From: Methylophilaceae bacterium LSUCC0717
GTDB taxonomy: Bacteria > Pseudomonadota > Gammaproteobacteria > Burkholderiales > Methylophilaceae
Assembly (NCBI GenBank): GCA_024919195.1
Contig: CP103436.1
Coordinates: 248,001-312,000 of the forward strand
Direction: 5' to 3'
DNA: 64,000 bases
Each line of letters opens with the position of its first letter. The first letter of the stretch is position 1. The translations under genes and the position numbers were made by a program. This document shows, one piece after another, positions 43,810 to 51,482 of the stretch. Under the pieces are notes generated by a model. That model did no database searches. It was given only the letters and a program-made list of their open reading frames with translations, and was not told the DNA's origin.

Positions 43810-44931
43810 ATGGTTTCATTTAAAGAATACAAATCTTTCTTAAATCTTCCAAACTCTGTTGACCAATTAATTGGTGATAACTATTTTTGGAATTTAAATC
43901 TTCTAATGGATTTAGAAACCTCAAAATCTATTGGTGCTGATACAGGCTGGGAAATCAAATCCATTTGTATGTTTGATCATGAGGAATTGGTAGGTTTTAT
44001 TCCTATGTTTATTAAGCACCACTCCTATGGAGAGTATGTGTTTGATTGGTCATGGGCTGAAGCACACCAACGATTGGGTTTATCATACTTCCCAAAGCTT
44101 TTTATTGGCATTCCATTTTCTCCGGTTAATGCAAATAAATTAATTGTCAAAAATATGGAGTATAAAGATTTCGCGATTGAGCATATTGAAAAACTCATGG
44201 TTAATGAAAATTTATCATCAATCCATTACGTTTTCTCTAGTCATGATGATGAAATAAACCATCTTTTTAAAAACCGCGGCTGGGCAAACAGAAAAACCAT
44301 TCAGTATGTATGGGATAACGAGAGTTATGCAAATTTTGATGATTTTTTGAAGATTTTAAGATCGGAAAAAAGAAAAAAAATAAAACAAGATAGAAAGAAA
44401 GTCGTATTAGAACAAATTTCATTTAAAACTTTTACTGGTAATGATATCAATGAGGATTTAATCTCTTTTTTTTATAAGTGCTATTCTATGACTTATTATC
44501 AACATGGATCTCCGCCATATATCAATAAATCTTTCTTTGAATCCTTTTTTATCAACAACCCTGAGAGGGTAGTTATCTTTGTAGCCTACAAAGATCACCT
44601 GCCAGTAGCCTGCTCTTTTTCATTACAAGCCAATAATATTCTCTATGGACGATATTGGGGAGCTGTCCAATTTATCCCATCTTTACATTTTGAGTTAAGC
44701 TATTACCAAGGAATTCAATATTGTATTGATAATAAATTGGATAGATTTTATGCTGGAATACAGGGGGAGCATAAGTTATCTCGAGGCTTTAATCCTGAGT
44801 TTTCCGATTCATTTCACTTTGTAAAGCACCCTCAATTTAAAGAGGCAATTCATGATTTTGTCGAAAGAGAAGCAGATCTTAATGAATTGTATAAAAAAGA
44901 GCTTGAACAAAGATCATCGATTAAATATTAG
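43810..44931 (+). CDS. Acyltransferase-like protein (COG3146/DUF482, GNAT fold)
   Basis: A 373-residue soluble protein. Family features: an aromatic N-terminal half (EYVFDWSWAEAHQRLGLSYF), the FSPVNANK segment, SEKRKKIKQDRKK near residue 185, the GRYWGAVQFIPSLHFELSYY segment and GIQGEHKLSRGF near the C-terminus. The family is annotated as peptidoglycan-biosynthesis or N-acyltransferase-related; I know of no proven reaction. It is 44 bp downstream of the EF-hand gene and overlaps the glycosyltransferase gene tail-to-tail by 11 bp. Confidence 0.75.
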   Translation: MVSFKEYKSFLNLPNSVDQLIGDNYFWNLNLLMDLETSKSIGADTGWEIKSICMFDHEELVGFIPMFIKHHSYGEYVFDWSWAEAHQRLGLSYFPKLFIGIPFSPVNANKLIVKNMEYKDFAIEHIEKLMVNENLSSIHYVFSSHDDEINHLFKNRGWANRKTIQYVWDNESYANFDDFLKILRSEKRKKIKQDRKKVVLEQISFKTFTGNDINEDLISFFYKCYSMTYYQHGSPPYINKSFFESFFINNPERVVIFVAYKDHLPVACSFSLQANNILYGRYWGAVQFIPSLHFELSYYQGIQYCIDNKLDRFYAGIQGEHKLSRGFNPEFSDSFHFVKHPQFKEAIHDFVEREADLNELYKKELEQRSSIKY

Positions 44932-46012
44932 CCAATATTTTTTCATCAAGTTGATAACTTGTATATTGTTTGTAATCAGTATTAATTTTATTTGAATGGT
45001 TATTTTTACTTAAAATTTTCTCTAAAGACAAATTTAACTCCTCTTGAGAGAATGGTGAATGAAGGACTATTGATTTTTTATCATCCTGGACGTAAGAGCT
45101 GTAACCACAATTATCTGTAGTTATAATTGGTAAGTTTTGAGACAGTGCTTCAATAAGTATCAACCCTGTATTTTCATATCTTGCTGGATGTATAAGCGCG
45201 CTTGCCTCTCTCATGAGGTGAGGAACATTGTCATGTCCATGAAAGATTTTAATAGAATTCTCAAGATCATAGCGAGCAATCAGTTTTCGATATGATTTTT
45301 CTTTATCTTTACCAAAAATGGCAAAGTTATAATTATTTCTAATTTTCTCTGGCAGGCTCGAGAAAGCAATAATTGCACGATCCAAACCTTTGGTCTTAAA
45401 TCCAGAACCAATAAAGATAAGTAATTTGTTATTTTTTTTGAAATATCTATTTATTGACGATATAGATTTACTTGAATCAATGAAAAAATTTTTATCAATA
45501 TAAGGTGGGATGAATATAAATTTACTATGAGGGGTTTTATAAATTGATTTATAAATTTCGTTTTCTTTTTTTGATATAGATAGTATCTTTGTTTTCGATT
45601 TTGGATTAAAAATTTGAAATTCTTCTTCATGAAAAAATTGGTATCTTGGCGATAGGTTTTTTAGAAAGTTTTTATTTTTACTAGCAAAACAGGAGTCAGC
45701 AGCATAATAAAAATCAAACCCAGAAATTTTACTAAAACTAATTGATATAACATTAGTTTTGTTTTCAATATATTGTGAAACCTTATGTTTAAATTCTAAG
45801 TATCGACGGTAATTAAAAAAACAGTTTGATTGAATAATTTTTAAAGAAATATTTTTTTCTTTTGGGTAGTTTCCATCCCAATCCATACAAACTATTTCAA
45901 CCAAATTTTTTTTACATAATGTTTTAGCTAATTGTAATAAATCTCTTTGAGCTCCACCGTATGGAAAATACTTAAAGATGATTAAAACAAATTTTTTGGA
46001 TTCTTTAATCAA
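44921..46012 (-). CDS. WaaG-like LPS core glycosyltransferase (GT4)
   Basis: A 363-residue GT-B enzyme. The N-terminus FKYFPYGGAQRDLLQLAKTL closely resembles WaaG, which adds the first glucose to heptose of the LPS outer core. The middle has YYAADSCFASK and the C-terminal donor site has FIGSGFKTKGLDRAI, HPARYENTGLILIEAL and TDNCGYSSYV. gmhB elsewhere in the window supports a heptose-containing core. The start is TTG at 46012, overlapping the DUF2970 stop by 8 bases (TTGATTAA). Confidence 0.85.
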   Translation of the reverse strand: MIKESKKFVLIIFKYFPYGGAQRDLLQLAKTLCKKNLVEIVCMDWDGNYPKEKNISLKIIQSNCFFNYRRYLEFKHKVSQYIENKTNVISISFSKISGFDFYYAADSCFASKNKNFLKNLSPRYQFFHEEEFQIFNPKSKTKILSISKKENEIYKSIYKTPHSKFIFIPPYIDKNFFIDSSKSISSINRYFKKNNKLLIFIGSGFKTKGLDRAIIAFSSLPEKIRNNYNFAIFGKDKEKSYRKLIARYDLENSIKIFHGHDNVPHLMREASALIHPARYENTGLILIEALSQNLPIITTDNCGYSSYVQDDKKSIVLHSPFSQEELNLSLEKILSKNNHSNKINTDYKQYTSYQLDEKILANI

Positions 46013-46196
46013 GAATGATTGATACCACAGTTACAATTGAGATTATAAAAATAAGAGCTAACACTAGACCAACGAGCATATAAGGCATAAATCCATTTTT
46101 TTCAATAAATTTATCATCATCATTAAATTTACTATTTTTTTGAATTCCAATAAATGCTGCAAGAACACTTTGGATTATATTAAGCAATGTTTTCAT
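46005..46196 (-). CDS. DUF2970 small membrane protein
   Basis: A 63-residue protein with one C-terminal hydrophobic segment (about 40-62, VGLVLALIFIISIVTVV). The N-terminus LLNIIQSVLAAFIGIQKNSK is the family signature. No function is known. It is translationally coupled to the WaaG-like gene. Before the islet insertion it was the gene immediately downstream of tRNA-Met. Confidence 0.8.
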   Translation of the reverse strand: MKTLLNIIQSVLAAFIGIQKNSKFNDDDKFIEKNGFMPYMLVGLVLALIFIISIVTVVSIILD

Positions 46197-46284
46197 TTAA
46201 GTACTAGCATAAGAAGTTAACTATTTAATATACGTAATTATATTATTTTTTCAATAAATATCTGTTAAATTTTAATATTAAGTA

Positions 46285-46355
46285 ATTGATTTTAAATGAA
46301 TTAGTGGTGGTGATGGAGAGACTTGAACTCTCGACCTCAGGATTATGAATCCTGC
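46285..46355. repeat. 71-bp direct repeat, distal copy (att-like)
   Basis: Identical over 71 bp to 46978-47048. It contains the 3' 51 nt of tRNA-Met (46305-46355) and 20 bp beyond the CCA end. Beyond 46355 the match to the intact tRNA falls to weak similarity. Placed at the end of the islet away from the functional tRNA, as the displaced host fragment would be after tRNA-targeted integration. Confidence 0.9.
46305..46355 (-). pseudogene. Truncated tRNA-Met 3' fragment
   Basis: 51 nt identical to the 3' portion of tRNA-Met at 46998-47074: the anticodon arm from its first stem bases, the variable region, T arm, acceptor 3' strand and CCA. The D arm and 5' acceptor are missing. The next bases (46357-46370) keep only about 12 of 16 aligned matches to the D arm. 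Not a functional tRNA. Confidence 0.88.
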
Positions 46356-46362
46356 AGCATAA

Positions 46363-46902
46363 TCAGTTAGTATTTTTCTTAGGTTTTACAACTAACCAAA
46401 AACCATTACCCATCATTTGATGTTCTATTAGGCGAATAATATCAAAATATTTTATAAGTTTTTCTAACCACCATGATGATGGTTCCTGAATGAGGTGTGC
46501 ATTTCGCCCATCTGAAAGAACTTTTCCGGCTGGACCCATGTGAACGGTATAAAAACCAATATTTTTTGTTATTAAGGATAACTCCTTAATAACATTATCA
46601 ACAAGATTTGGTTCAATATGTTCTAAGACATCAATACAACATACAAGATCTGCTTCTTTTGGTTCGCCGTATTCTGGAAATGCTGGGTCATATGGAAAAT
46701 ATTCTTTTGGAGTATTGTTTAATTTTTCAAGAGATTCAAATAACCTTTTTTTACCTGCACCGTAGTCTGTAAGACTATTAATTTTAAAAACCTTAATTAT
46801 CTCAGAGACTATTGGGGCAAAATGAGTAGAGGCAATTCCATAATTGGGATTTTCATGTAACTCTTGTTGTAATTTTCTATATTCTTCTGAAATAGTTTTC
46901 AT
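46363..46902 (-). CDS. Class I SAM methyltransferase-like protein, phage-type cargo
   Basis: A 179-residue protein. SLTDYGAGKKRLFE (43-56) is the SAM-binding motif I. YDPAFPEYGEP (71-81) supplies an acidic residue, and ADLVCCIDVLEHIEP (84-98) is motif IV typical of Rossmann methyltransferases. FYTVHMGPAGKVLSDGRNAH (118-137) and LIQEPSSWW complete a pattern I associate with proteins of marine phages such as cyanophages; that recollection is unverified. Substrate unknown. The gene lies inside the tRNA-Met islet and its TGA stop abuts the truncated tRNA copy. It is preceded by three TATAAT boxes. Confidence 0.75.
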   Translation of the reverse strand: MKTISEEYRKLQQELHENPNYGIASTHFAPIVSEIIKVFKINSLTDYGAGKKRLFESLEKLNNTPKEYFPYDPAFPEYGEPKEADLVCCIDVLEHIEPNLVDNVIKELSLITKNIGFYTVHMGPAGKVLSDGRNAHLIQEPSSWWLEKLIKYFDIIRLIEHQMMGNGFWLVVKPKKNTN

Positions 46903-46908
46903 AAAATT

Positions 46909-46934
46909 ATTATACTTTATTATACTTTATTATA
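46909..46934 (-). promoter_or_regulatory. Three tandem TATAAT boxes, 10-bp period
   Basis: On the minus strand TATAAT occurs at 46934-46929, 46924-46919 and 46914-46909, each unit being AAAGTATAAT. From the last box the expected start site, seven bases downstream, is the A of the methyltransferase ATG at 46902, so the transcript could be leaderless. No good -35 is visible. Tandem 10-bp units can expand or contract by slippage. Confidence 0.55.
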
Positions 46935-46977
46935 CTTTTTAAAATCTATTAACTAAGATTAATTTTATTTACAAGTG

Positions 46978-47048
46978 ATTGATTTTAAATGAATTAGTGG
47001 TGGTGATGGAGAGACTTGAACTCTCGACCTCAGGATTATGAATCCTGC
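46978..47048. repeat. 71-bp direct repeat, proximal copy (within tRNA-Met)
   Basis: Identical over 71 bp to 46285-46355. It covers the 3' 51 nt of the functional tRNA-Met and 20 bp downstream of its CCA. Confidence 0.9.
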
Positions 47049-47074
47049 GCTCTAACCAGCTGAGCTACATCACC
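46998..47074 (-). tRNA. tRNA-Met (anticodon CAU), intact
   Basis: A 77-nt tRNA with encoded CCA. The acceptor GGTGATG pairs with CATCACC, the D stem is GCTC/GAGC, the anticodon stem CAGGA/TCCTG encloses TTCATAA, and the T loop is TTCAAGT. Elongator Met is my call. A lysidine-modified tRNA-Ile2 also has CAU, and sequence alone does not exclude it; the first acceptor pair G-C is against initiator tRNA. Its 3' end is the integration site of the islet. Confidence 0.9.
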
Positions 47075-47086
47075 AAAGAACTGAGC

Positions 47087-47115
47087 ATTATATTTTTTTC
47101 ATGAATTAATGTAAA
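47087..47115 (-). promoter_or_regulatory. Strong promoter for tRNA-Met
   Basis: On the minus strand -35 TTTACA (47115-47110) and -10 TATAAT (47092-47087) are separated by exactly 17 bp, followed by the discriminator GCTCA. The predicted start near 47080 is 6 bases from the mature tRNA. It lies downstream of the ychF stop at 47117, so the tRNA does not depend on read-through from ychF. Confidence 0.7.
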
Positions 47116-47116
47116 G

Positions 47117-48202
47117 CTAAACATTAAATTTGAAGTGAATAACATCCCCATCTTTAACTATGTAATCTTTTCCTTCTAACCTTTGCTTTCCTGCTTCCTT
47201 CGATTTTTGCTCTCCTCCAAAATTTATGTAGTCTTCAAAGGAAATTACTTCTGCTTTAATGAAACCTCGTTGGAAGTCAGTGTGGATAACACCAGCAGAC
47301 TCTGGTGCTGTGTAACCATTTTTAATGGTCCATGCTCTTACTTCTTTTACTCCGGCTGTAAAGTAAGTTTGTAAGTTTAAAAGGGCATAGGTTTCTCTAA
47401 TGATAAGATTTAAACCAGGCTCCTCAACATTTAATTCTGATAAAAATAATTCTTTTTCTTCATCAGTTAAATCTGCAATCTCTGATTCAATTTTTGCGCA
47501 TATGGGAATGCATTTTGATTCATGTGTTGCGGCAAAATCTATTACTTTTTGTAAATACTCATTATTTTTAAATCCACTCTCATCAACATTCGCAACATAC
47601 ATGACGGGCTTTAATGTTATTAAGAATAATGGCTGAAGAAGTTTTAAATCATCCTTTTCAAGGCCCATATCTTTTAATAATGTACCTTGATTAAGTTTTT
47701 CTAAAACCAATTCATATAGATTAAGTTTTTTTAAAGCCTCTTTATCACCTGATTTTGATTTCTTTTTTTCTTTTTCAATGGCTTTTGATACTGACTCCAT
47801 GTCTGCTAAGATCAATTCAGTATTGATGGTCTCTATATCTCCAAGTGGATCAATTTTTCCATCTACATGCACGATGTTTTCATCATCAAAGCATCTGACG
47901 ACATGCAGGATAGCGTTCGTTTCCCTAATATTAGCGAGAAACTTATTTCCTAAGCCTTCTCCTTTTGAAGCCCCAGCCACTAGCCCAGCAATATCAACAA
48001 ACTCAACAATTGCTGGCATAATTTTTTCAGGATTCACAATGGCTGCTAATTTGTTGAGTCTTAAATCTGGTACTTCAACAATGCCTGAGTTTGGCTCAAT
48101 TGTGCAAAAGGGATAATTTGCAGCCTCTATTCCTGACTTTGTAATTGCGTTAAATAAGGTTGATTTGCCAACATTAGGTAATCCAACTATGCCACATTTC
48201 AT
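47117..48202 (-). CDS. ychF: Ribosome-binding ATPase YchF
   Basis: A 361-residue Obg-family P-loop protein with ATPase rather than GTPase preference. The G1 motif is [14 protein letters not shown] (residues 6-19), G3 is [18 protein letters not shown], and the ATP-specifying NxxE-type motif is [12 protein letters not shown]. The C-terminal TGS-like domain has [15 protein letters not shown] and [19 protein letters not shown]. It is 4 bp after pth, the usual neighbour. Confidence 0.96.
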   Translation of the reverse strand: MKCGIVGLPNVGKSTLFNAITKSGIEAANYPFCTIEPNSGIVEVPDLRLNKLAAIVNPEKIMPAIVEFVDIAGLVAGASKGEGLGNKFLANIRETNAILHVVRCFDDENIVHVDGKIDPLGDIETINTELILADMESVSKAIEKEKKKSKSGDKEALKKLNLYELVLEKLNQGTLLKDMGLEKDDLKLLQPLFLITLKPVMYVANVDESGFKNNEYLQKVIDFAATHESKCIPICAKIESEIADLTDEEKELFLSELNVEEPGLNLIIRETYALLNLQTYFTAGVKEVRAWTIKNGYTAPESAGVIHTDFQRGFIKAEVISFEDYINFGGEQKSKEAGKQRLEGKDYIVKDGDVIHFKFNV

Positions 48203-48206
48203 TTCA

Positions 48207-48782
48207 TTAATCCTTTGTGTGTAAATTCAACATTGCTTTTTCAAACTCGCCATGAATCATATAGGATAAATTCTGGTAGCCTTTGAGAATGGCATCATTA
48301 ATTTGATCCTCTTCGTTTTTTTGAGGGCGGTTTAAAACATAACTTTTAACTTTATTTTTATCACCAGGGTGACCGATACCGATTCTTAGACGCCAAAAGG
48401 CATTTGTTCCAACATTGGCAATAATGCTTTTGAGACCATTATGACCACCATGACCACCCCCATTCTTGAGGCGAATATCTCCGGGCATGAGGTCTAATTC
48501 ATCATGAATGATAAGAATTTCATGAGGTTTAAATTTATAAAAATTTACGATTTTTGCGACAGATAGACCAGATTCATTCATAAATGTGGAAGGATTAAGA
48601 AGATGTATATTTTCTAGGTCAGCAATTTTTTTATAGAAACCTAAAAATTTAGAGTTTTCATCAAGCGTTTGTTTTATGTTGTTAGCGATAAGATTATTAA
48701 ACCAGAACCCAACATTATGTCTTGTTGCCCAATATTCAGAACCAGGATTGCCAAGACCGATAAATAATTTTATTCCACTCAT
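48207..48782 (-). CDS. pth: Peptidyl-tRNA hydrolase
   Basis: The 191-residue enzyme releases tRNA from prematurely ended peptidyl-tRNA. Signatures: [21 protein letters not shown] with catalytic His in [17 protein letters not shown] and [32 protein letters not shown] (Asp and the glycine-rich loop). The length is normal. Its ATG lies only 9 bases after the T-rich tail of the hairpin between rplY and pth. Confidence 0.96.
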   Translation of the reverse strand: MSGIKLFIGLGNPGSEYWATRHNVGFWFNNLIANNIKQTLDENSKFLGFYKKIADLENIHLLNPSTFMNESGLSVAKIVNFYKFKPHEILIIHDELDLMPGDIRLKNGGGHGGHNGLKSIIANVGTNAFWRLRIGIGHPGDKNKVKSYVLNRPQKNEEDQINDAILKGYQNLSYMIHGEFEKAMLNLHTKD

Positions 48783-48784
48783 AT

Positions 48785-48815
48785 AAACAAAAACACCCTT
48801 TTAACAAAGGGTGTT
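48785..48815 (-). terminator. Rho-independent terminator between rplY and pth
   Basis: On the minus strand the arms AACACCCTTT (48815-48806) and AAAGGGTGTT (48801-48792) form a perfect 10-bp stem with a 4-nt loop, followed by TTTGTTT. It is the clearest intrinsic terminator in the window. The T-tract ends two bases before the pth start codon. Confidence 0.8.
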
Positions 48816-48839
48816 AAGTTTGTTGCAAAAAATTTAATT

Positions 48840-49529
48840 TTACTCTTCTTTTGGCTCTTCATTAGAACCCTCATCAGAAGCTTCTGTTGATGAATCACCA
48901 TCAGATGCATCATCTTCTCCTGCCTCCTCAGATGCTGCTACTGGTTCATCAGCTTTCTGAACTTTAGGTTTAACAATTGAAGTGATTGCAGGATCATTTT
49001 CTTCAGTTAATGCCGTTAATTCAACACCTTCAGGTAACTTTAATTCAGATAAGTGTACAGACTCACCTAGACCAAGGTCTTCCAAGTTGACTTCAATAAA
49101 TTGAGGTAGATCTTTAGGTAAACATGCAATATCAACTTCTGTCATGATATGAGAGATTACGCCGCCTTCAAGTTTAACGCCTTTTGCGATATCTTCATTA
49201 ATAAAATGAAAAGGAACGTTAACGTGAATTTTCTCATTTTGATTAACTCTTTGGAAATCAACATGAAGGATTGTGCCTTTGACAGGCTCAAGTTGATAAT
49301 CTCTTAAGAGTACAGATTCCTTTGTACCATCAGTAGATAATTCCAAAATGGAGGCATGGAAAGCCTCTTTATGAAATTGTTGATGAAGCGTTTTGCTGTC
49401 TAAGACAATTGAAACCGCATCCTTATGGTTTCCATAAAGAATGCCTGGCACTTTGCCATTTCTGCGAAGACGGCGGCTCGCACCCGTACCTTTCACATCT
49501 CTTTTTTCTGCTGTAACAGTAATTTTCAT
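48840..49529 (-). CDS. rplY: 50S ribosomal protein L25, CTC form
   Basis: A 229-residue bL25 with a C-terminal extension (general stress protein CTC form). The N-terminal 5S-rRNA-binding domain has GTGASRRLRRNGKVPGILYG, and the middle LRDYQLEPVKGTILHVDFQR. The CTC domain has VPFHFINEDIAKGVKLEGG. The final 40 residues are acidic and low-complexity (DEPVAASEEAGEDDASD). It lies between prs and pth, the standard order. Confidence 0.95.
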   Translation of the reverse strand: MKITVTAEKRDVKGTGASRRLRRNGKVPGILYGNHKDAVSIVLDSKTLHQQFHKEAFHASILELSTDGTKESVLLRDYQLEPVKGTILHVDFQRVNQNEKIHVNVPFHFINEDIAKGVKLEGGVISHIMTEVDIACLPKDLPQFIEVNLEDLGLGESVHLSELKLPEGVELTALTEENDPAITSIVKPKVQKADEPVAASEEAGEDDASDGDSSTEASDEGSNEEPKEE

Positions 49530-49582
49530 AATATAACTCCGTTAGTTAGAAGATTTCGCGACCAAATTCTTCTAAATTTAAA

Positions 49583-50533
49583 TTAATCAATAAACAATGA
49601 GCTTACTGAGTCCTCGTGGCTAATTCTTTTAATTGTTTCTGCTAATAAACTTGCCACAGATATTTGTCTGATTTTTTTACATTGCTGTGAAATTTCAGAG
49701 AGCGTAATTGTATCAGTTACTACAATTTCATCAAGCTCTGATCCATTAATATTTTCAATAGCATTTCCAGATAAGATGGGGTGAGTGATGAATGCTTTGA
49801 CTTCAGTAGCACCCTTATTTTTTAATGCTAAAGCGGCTTTTGTTAATGTATCAGCTGTATCGACAATATCATCCACAATCACACATGAGCGACCTTCAAC
49901 ATCTCCAATAATATTCATAACTTCAGAAACATTTGGTTTTGGACGTCTTTTATCAATAATAGCAAGATCTGAGCCTAGAATTTTTGACCAAGCTCTTGCT
50001 CGCACCACCCCACCAACATCAGGAGAAACAATAACTAAGTTTTCAGGTTTTTTAGTAGTTAAATCTTCAAGTAATACAGGTGTGGCATAAATGTTATCCA
50101 CGGGAATATCAAAAAAACCTTGGATTTGGTCTGAATGTAAATCCATGGTGAGTAACCGATCGACTCCAGCACTTGATAACATATTTGCAACCACTTTTGC
50201 TGTGATAGCAACTCGAGCAGATCTTGGTCTTCTGTCTTGTCTAGAGTATCCAAGATAAGGAATCGCAGCGGTAATTCGGGCAGCAGAAGATCTTTTTAAT
50301 GCATCAACCATGACCATTATTTCCATCAAGTGATCATTCGTAGGCATGCTGGTTGATTGAAGGATAAAAACGTCTTTACCTCTCACGTTTTCTAATAATT
50401 CAACCATTGTTTCACCATCACTAAATGTGCCAACATTAGCTTTTCCAAGCTTAATATTAAGATGATCGGTCACTTTTTTGGCGAGATTAGGGTTAGCATT
50501 TCCAGTAAAAACCATCAAACTATGGTTATCCAT
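49583..50533 (-). CDS. prs: Ribose-phosphate pyrophosphokinase
   Basis: A 316-residue enzyme producing PRPP for nucleotides, histidine and tryptophan. The N-terminal domain has [18 protein letters not shown] and [20 protein letters not shown]. The Mg-binding loop is [16 protein letters not shown], and the PRPP loop is [13 protein letters not shown]. Full length for the family. tRNA-Gln is 16 bp upstream. Confidence 0.97.
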   Translation of the reverse strand: MDNHSLMVFTGNANPNLAKKVTDHLNIKLGKANVGTFSDGETMVELLENVRGKDVFILQSTSMPTNDHLMEIMVMVDALKRSSAARITAAIPYLGYSRQDRRPRSARVAITAKVVANMLSSAGVDRLLTMDLHSDQIQGFFDIPVDNIYATPVLLEDLTTKKPENLVIVSPDVGGVVRARAWSKILGSDLAIIDKRRPKPNVSEVMNIIGDVEGRSCVIVDDIVDTADTLTKAALALKNKGATEVKAFITHPILSGNAIENINGSELDEIVVTDTITLSEISQQCKKIRQISVASLLAETIKRISHEDSVSSLFID

Positions 50534-50549
50534 AAACCCTCCTTAAAAA

Positions 50550-50626
50550 TGGCAGGGGAGGAAGGATTCGAACCTTCGCATGCAGGGATCAAAACCCTGT
50601 GCCTTAACCAGCTTGGCGACTCCCCT
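50550..50626 (-). tRNA. tRNA-Gln (anticodon UUG)
   Basis: A 77-nt tRNA with encoded CCA. The acceptor AGGGGAG pairs with CTCCCCT (unusual A1-U72 rather than U1-A72), discriminator G. The anticodon stem CAGGG/CCCTG encloses TTTTGAT, giving TTG for CAA and CAG. Its first two bases overlap the ispE stop codon. ispE-tRNA-Gln-prs is a conserved order. Confidence 0.95.
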
Positions 50627-51473
50627 AATGTTGAGCATTATAAGCAATATTATAATTGACACTTGAAACTTCATAAAATCTGACATTTTTTGGTAATTTT
50701 TGTTTCACCTCATCCAAATTTATTGTTTCATTTAGAATTAAAAAACAACCCGATCCAGTACCAGTTAATTTAGCCACGCCAAACTTTTTAAGGTAGCTTA
50801 GCAGATCGTCTATCGTTGAGTTTTTTTGTCTCACAAAAGCTTCTAAATCATTTCCAAGCTCATCAATTAGATCTTCATAATTGCTGAGAGCCGTAATTTT
50901 CAACTCTTTTGATTTATTTGTCAATTTATAACTGGTAAAAATATCTTTTGTTGAGATTTTCAAGTCTGGACAGCACAACAGCAATTTTAAAGGGGCTAAA
51001 TCTATTGGTGTGATTTTATCTCCGACACCTTCTACAATGGCCGAGTTGTTATGAATAAAAAAGGGCACATCAGCACCTAAATGAGCGCCAATATTTGCTA
51101 ATTCTTTTTTTGAGAGATTCAAGTTGCATAAATCATTGATTGCGATCAGTATTGTGGCAGCATTCGAGCTTCCTCCCCCAAGACCAGCTCCATCAGGGAT
51201 ATTTTTTTTAACATCAATTTCAATAGAAAAGTTCTTAGGCAGGATTTTTTTACACGCCATGAAAATTAAGTCTTCATCTGCGGGACAGTCTATAGATGGA
51301 TTGTTAACTATAATTTGGTTTTTACTATTTTTTTGTAATGTCACTTTTATTTCGTCATAAAGATCAATGTAGGTAAATAAGCTTTGTAAATTATGATAGC
51401 CATCTTCTCTTTGGTTAATTACTTTTAAAAAGAGATTTATTTTTGCAGGCGAGTATAAAATTTTTGAAGTCAT
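50625..51473 (-). CDS. ispE: 4-diphosphocytidyl-2-C-methyl-D-erythritol kinase
   Basis: The 282-residue GHMP kinase of the methylerythritol phosphate pathway to isoprenoids. LYSPAKINLFLKVINQREDG is at the N-terminus and the ATP motif is GAGLGGGSSNAATILIAIND. LGADVPFFI and LTGTGSGCFLIL complete the family pattern. The TAG stop overlaps the first two bases of tRNA-Gln, so the tRNA's -10 box lies within the ispE 3' end. Confidence 0.95.
   Translation of the reverse strand: MTSKILYSPAKINLFLKVINQREDGYHNLQSLFTYIDLYDEIKVTLQKNSKNQIIVNNPSIDCPADEDLIFMACKKILPKNFSIEIDVKKNIPDGAGLGGGSSNAATILIAINDLCNLNLSKKELANIGAHLGADVPFFIHNNSAIVEGVGDKITPIDLAPLKLLLCCPDLKISTKDIFTSYKLTNKSKELKITALSNYEDLIDELGNDLEAFVRQKNSTIDDLLSYLKKFGVAKLTGTGSGCFLILNETINLDEVKQKLPKNVRFYEVSSVNYNIAYNAQH
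50637..50642 (-). promoter_or_regulatory. -10 box for tRNA-Gln inside ispE
   Basis: TATAAT on the minus strand with discriminator GCTCAA. The same TATAATGCTCA appears before tRNA-Met. The expected start near 50630 is 4 bases from the mature tRNA. The -35 (CAAGTG at the 17-bp position) is weak, so transcription from this site alone is uncertain. Confidence 0.45.
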
Positions 51474-51482
51474 ACTTATGTA

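Larger units (their letters stand above)
46285..46977. mobile_element. Minimal tRNA-Met-associated integrated islet with one cargo gene
   Basis: One copy of the 71-bp repeat plus a 622-bp core, 693 bp in all, inserted between tRNA-Met and the DUF2970 gene. Geometry matches classic integration into a tRNA 3' end: an intact tRNA on one side, a displaced 3' fragment on the other, cargo between. The core holds one methyltransferase-like gene. No integrase or excisionase is present, so it is either a deletion remnant or depends on an enzyme in trans. Mobility is inferred, not shown. Confidence 0.72.

Noticed and set aside
46998-47074. Reading the CAU tRNA as tRNA-Ile2 (lysidine type)
   Set aside because: Possible in principle, but nothing in the sequence favours it over elongator Met; kept as a caveat only.
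47778-48116. Long open frame antisense to ychF
   Set aside because: It is an opposite-strand shadow; ychF has intact GTPase motifs throughout and the antisense frame shows no domain.
49785-50090. Open frame antisense to prs
   Set aside because: Opposite-strand reading of a conserved gene; no initiation context or recognisable domain.
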